64,000 bases of DNA, taken from Ewingella sp963519305. GTDB lineage: Bacteria > Pseudomonadota > Gammaproteobacteria > Enterobacterales > Enterobacteriaceae. Within the stretch, counting starts at the first letter, position 1. Every line of letters begins with the position of its first letter. Location of the stretch: positions 1-64,000 of the forward strand of contig CAUQMS010000013.1 of assembly GCA_963519305.1 (NCBI GenBank), in the 5' to 3' direction. Shown here piece after piece: positions 63,203 through 64,000 of this stretch. Under the pieces are notes generated by a model. It searched no databases, was not told the origin of the DNA, and saw only the letters and a program-made list of their open reading frames with translations. The translations under genes and the position numbers were made by a program.

Positions 63203-63934
63203 CTACCGCAGTTTGTGTTCTGCGAGGAAACTATCGCCACCCAGCTGGCTCATCTGGCGCAATATCCACTGCTGACGGCGCAGCACGTACGCCGAAGGTG
63301 CGTTGACTTTAAACAGGTGTGGATTAGGTAATACCGCCGCCAGCAGCGCGGCCTGTGATGCAGTCAGCTTACTGGCCGGTTTATGAAAAAAGTGCTGAGC
63401 AGCCTGCTCGACGCCAAAAACGCCGTCGCCAAATTCCACAATGTTCAGATAAACCGTGAGGATCCGGCGTTTACTCCACACCGTTTCAATACCGACGGTA
63501 AGCCCGGCCTCCAGCCCTTTGCGTATCCAACTGCGCCCATCCCATAGGAATAGGTTTTTGGCGGTCTGCTGAGAAAGTGTCGAAGCGCCACGAATACGCC
63601 CATCGTCTTTATCACTTTTCTCCAATACCGACTGAATGGCGTCCATGTCAAAGCCCCAGTGCTCGGGGAACTTCTGATCTTCCGCCGCCATGACTGCTAG
63701 CGCCATTGGCGATGAGATTTCACTCATCGGTACCCAGTCAAAATGGGCGACGTAGCCGAAGTCGCCGCTCAGCCAGGCGGAAATTTGGCGCTCCACCATC
63801 ACGGCGGAGAAGGGCACCGGGAGAAAAGAGAACAGCAAAATTCCCGCCACCCATAAGCCAAGGAACAGTATTACCAGGCGCTTTAGCCATGTGATCGGAG
63901 CCCTGAACAGAGCCATTCCTGACGATTTACTCAT
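63203..63934 (-). CDS. mtgA: Monofunctional peptidoglycan glycosyltransferase MtgA
   Basis: MtgA polymerises lipid II into glycan strands. The 243-residue GT51 protein has one N-terminal membrane span (LVILFLGLWVAGILLFSFL), the catalytic Glu in AAEDQKFPEHWGFD and the RGASTLSQQTAKNLFLW motif. Its start overlaps the upstream stop of elbB by 3 bases (ATGA). Confidence 0.95.
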   Translation of the reverse strand: MSKSSGMALFRAPITWLKRLVILFLGLWVAGILLFSFLPVPFSAVMVERQISAWLSGDFGYVAHFDWVPMSEISSPMALAVMAAEDQKFPEHWGFDMDAIQSVLEKSDKDDGRIRGASTLSQQTAKNLFLWDGRSWIRKGLEAGLTVGIETVWSKRRILTVYLNIVEFGDGVFGVEQAAQHFFHKPASKLTASQAALLAAVLPNPHLFKVNAPSAYVLRRQQWILRQMSQLGGDSFLAEHKLR

Positions 63935-64000
63935 TTAATCCATTCCATGACACATCTGACCAGCTTATCAATTCCGACGGCTGCTTCACCGTCGGAATCC
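63931..64000 (-). CDS. elbB: 3' end of elbB (glyoxalase-like), cut by the window
   Basis: Reading minus-strand from base 64000, the last codons translate to DSDGEAAVGIDKLVRCVMEWIK and a TGA at 63931-63933. The EAA-GIDKLV segment matches the C-terminus of E. coli ElbB, a DJ-1/PfpI-like glyoxalase, whose gene precedes mtgA. The final residues differ from E. coli. Only about 23 codons are in the window. Confidence 0.7.
   Translation of the reverse strand, partial: DSDGEAAVGIDKLVRCVMEWIK

Overview
The window is chromosomal DNA of an enterobacterium (order Enterobacterales). Gene content and many protein sequences match the E. coli blocks lptGF-pepA-holC-valS, rraB-argI, pyrLBI-ridA, exuTR-yqjA-mzrA and rnpB-rsmI-lpoA-diaA-dolP. 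The order is not that of E. coli: loci far apart there are joined here, and an Anbu operon sits at the join. By synteny I would guess a Yersiniaceae member such as Rahnella or Ewingella, but this is only a guess from the sequence. The housekeeping part is clearly richer in G+C than the first 16 kb.

Region 1 (1-17.7 kb) is one end of a genomic island inserted at the 3' end of a tRNA-Leu(CAA) gene, next to a P4-type tyrosine integrase. Its cargo is a BREX phage-defence operon on the minus strand: brxA-brxB-brxC-pglX-[DUF262/DUF1524 endonuclease, BrxU-like]-pglZ. The usual last gene, brxL, does not follow pglZ. Two tandem, convergent paralogues of a DECH-box SF2 helicase-like ATPase with an unfamiliar C-terminal region stand there instead. 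The copy at the window edge lacks its Walker A region in frame. No brxR-type regulator gene lies between brxA and the integrase. The far att site and the rest of the island lie beyond base 1.

Region 2 (17.7-34.3 kb): ampH, the LPS exporter permeases lptF-lptG, divergent pepA, holC and valS, an M48 peptidase-yjgN pair, an ERIC repeat, the acetyltransferase yjgM, and a beta-glucoside module (RpiR-type regulator, PTS EIIBC, GH1 phospho-beta-glucosidase). rraB follows.

Region 3 (34.3-39.9 kb) is nucleotide and arginine metabolism: argI behind two ARG boxes, a GH13 sucrose-phosphorylase-like enzyme, a tabA remnant, and the pyrBI operon with a recognisable promoter, pyrL leader peptide and attenuator, followed by ridA.

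Region 4 (40.0-44.0 kb) is a four-gene Anbu operon: circularly permuted ATP-grasp, alpha-E protein, transglutaminase and proteasome-like Anbu peptidase.

Region 5 (44.0-51.3 kb) is hexuronate catabolism: uxaC-uxaB-uxaA divergent from exuT, then exuR.

Region 6 (51.7-64 kb) is envelope and housekeeping: yqjA-mzrA, yqjC, yqjD-yqjE-yqjK, yqjF, yqjG, yhaJ/yhaK, the RNase P RNA gene rnpB, rsmI, lpoA-yraN-diaA-dolP, mtgA and the 3' end of elbB at the right edge.
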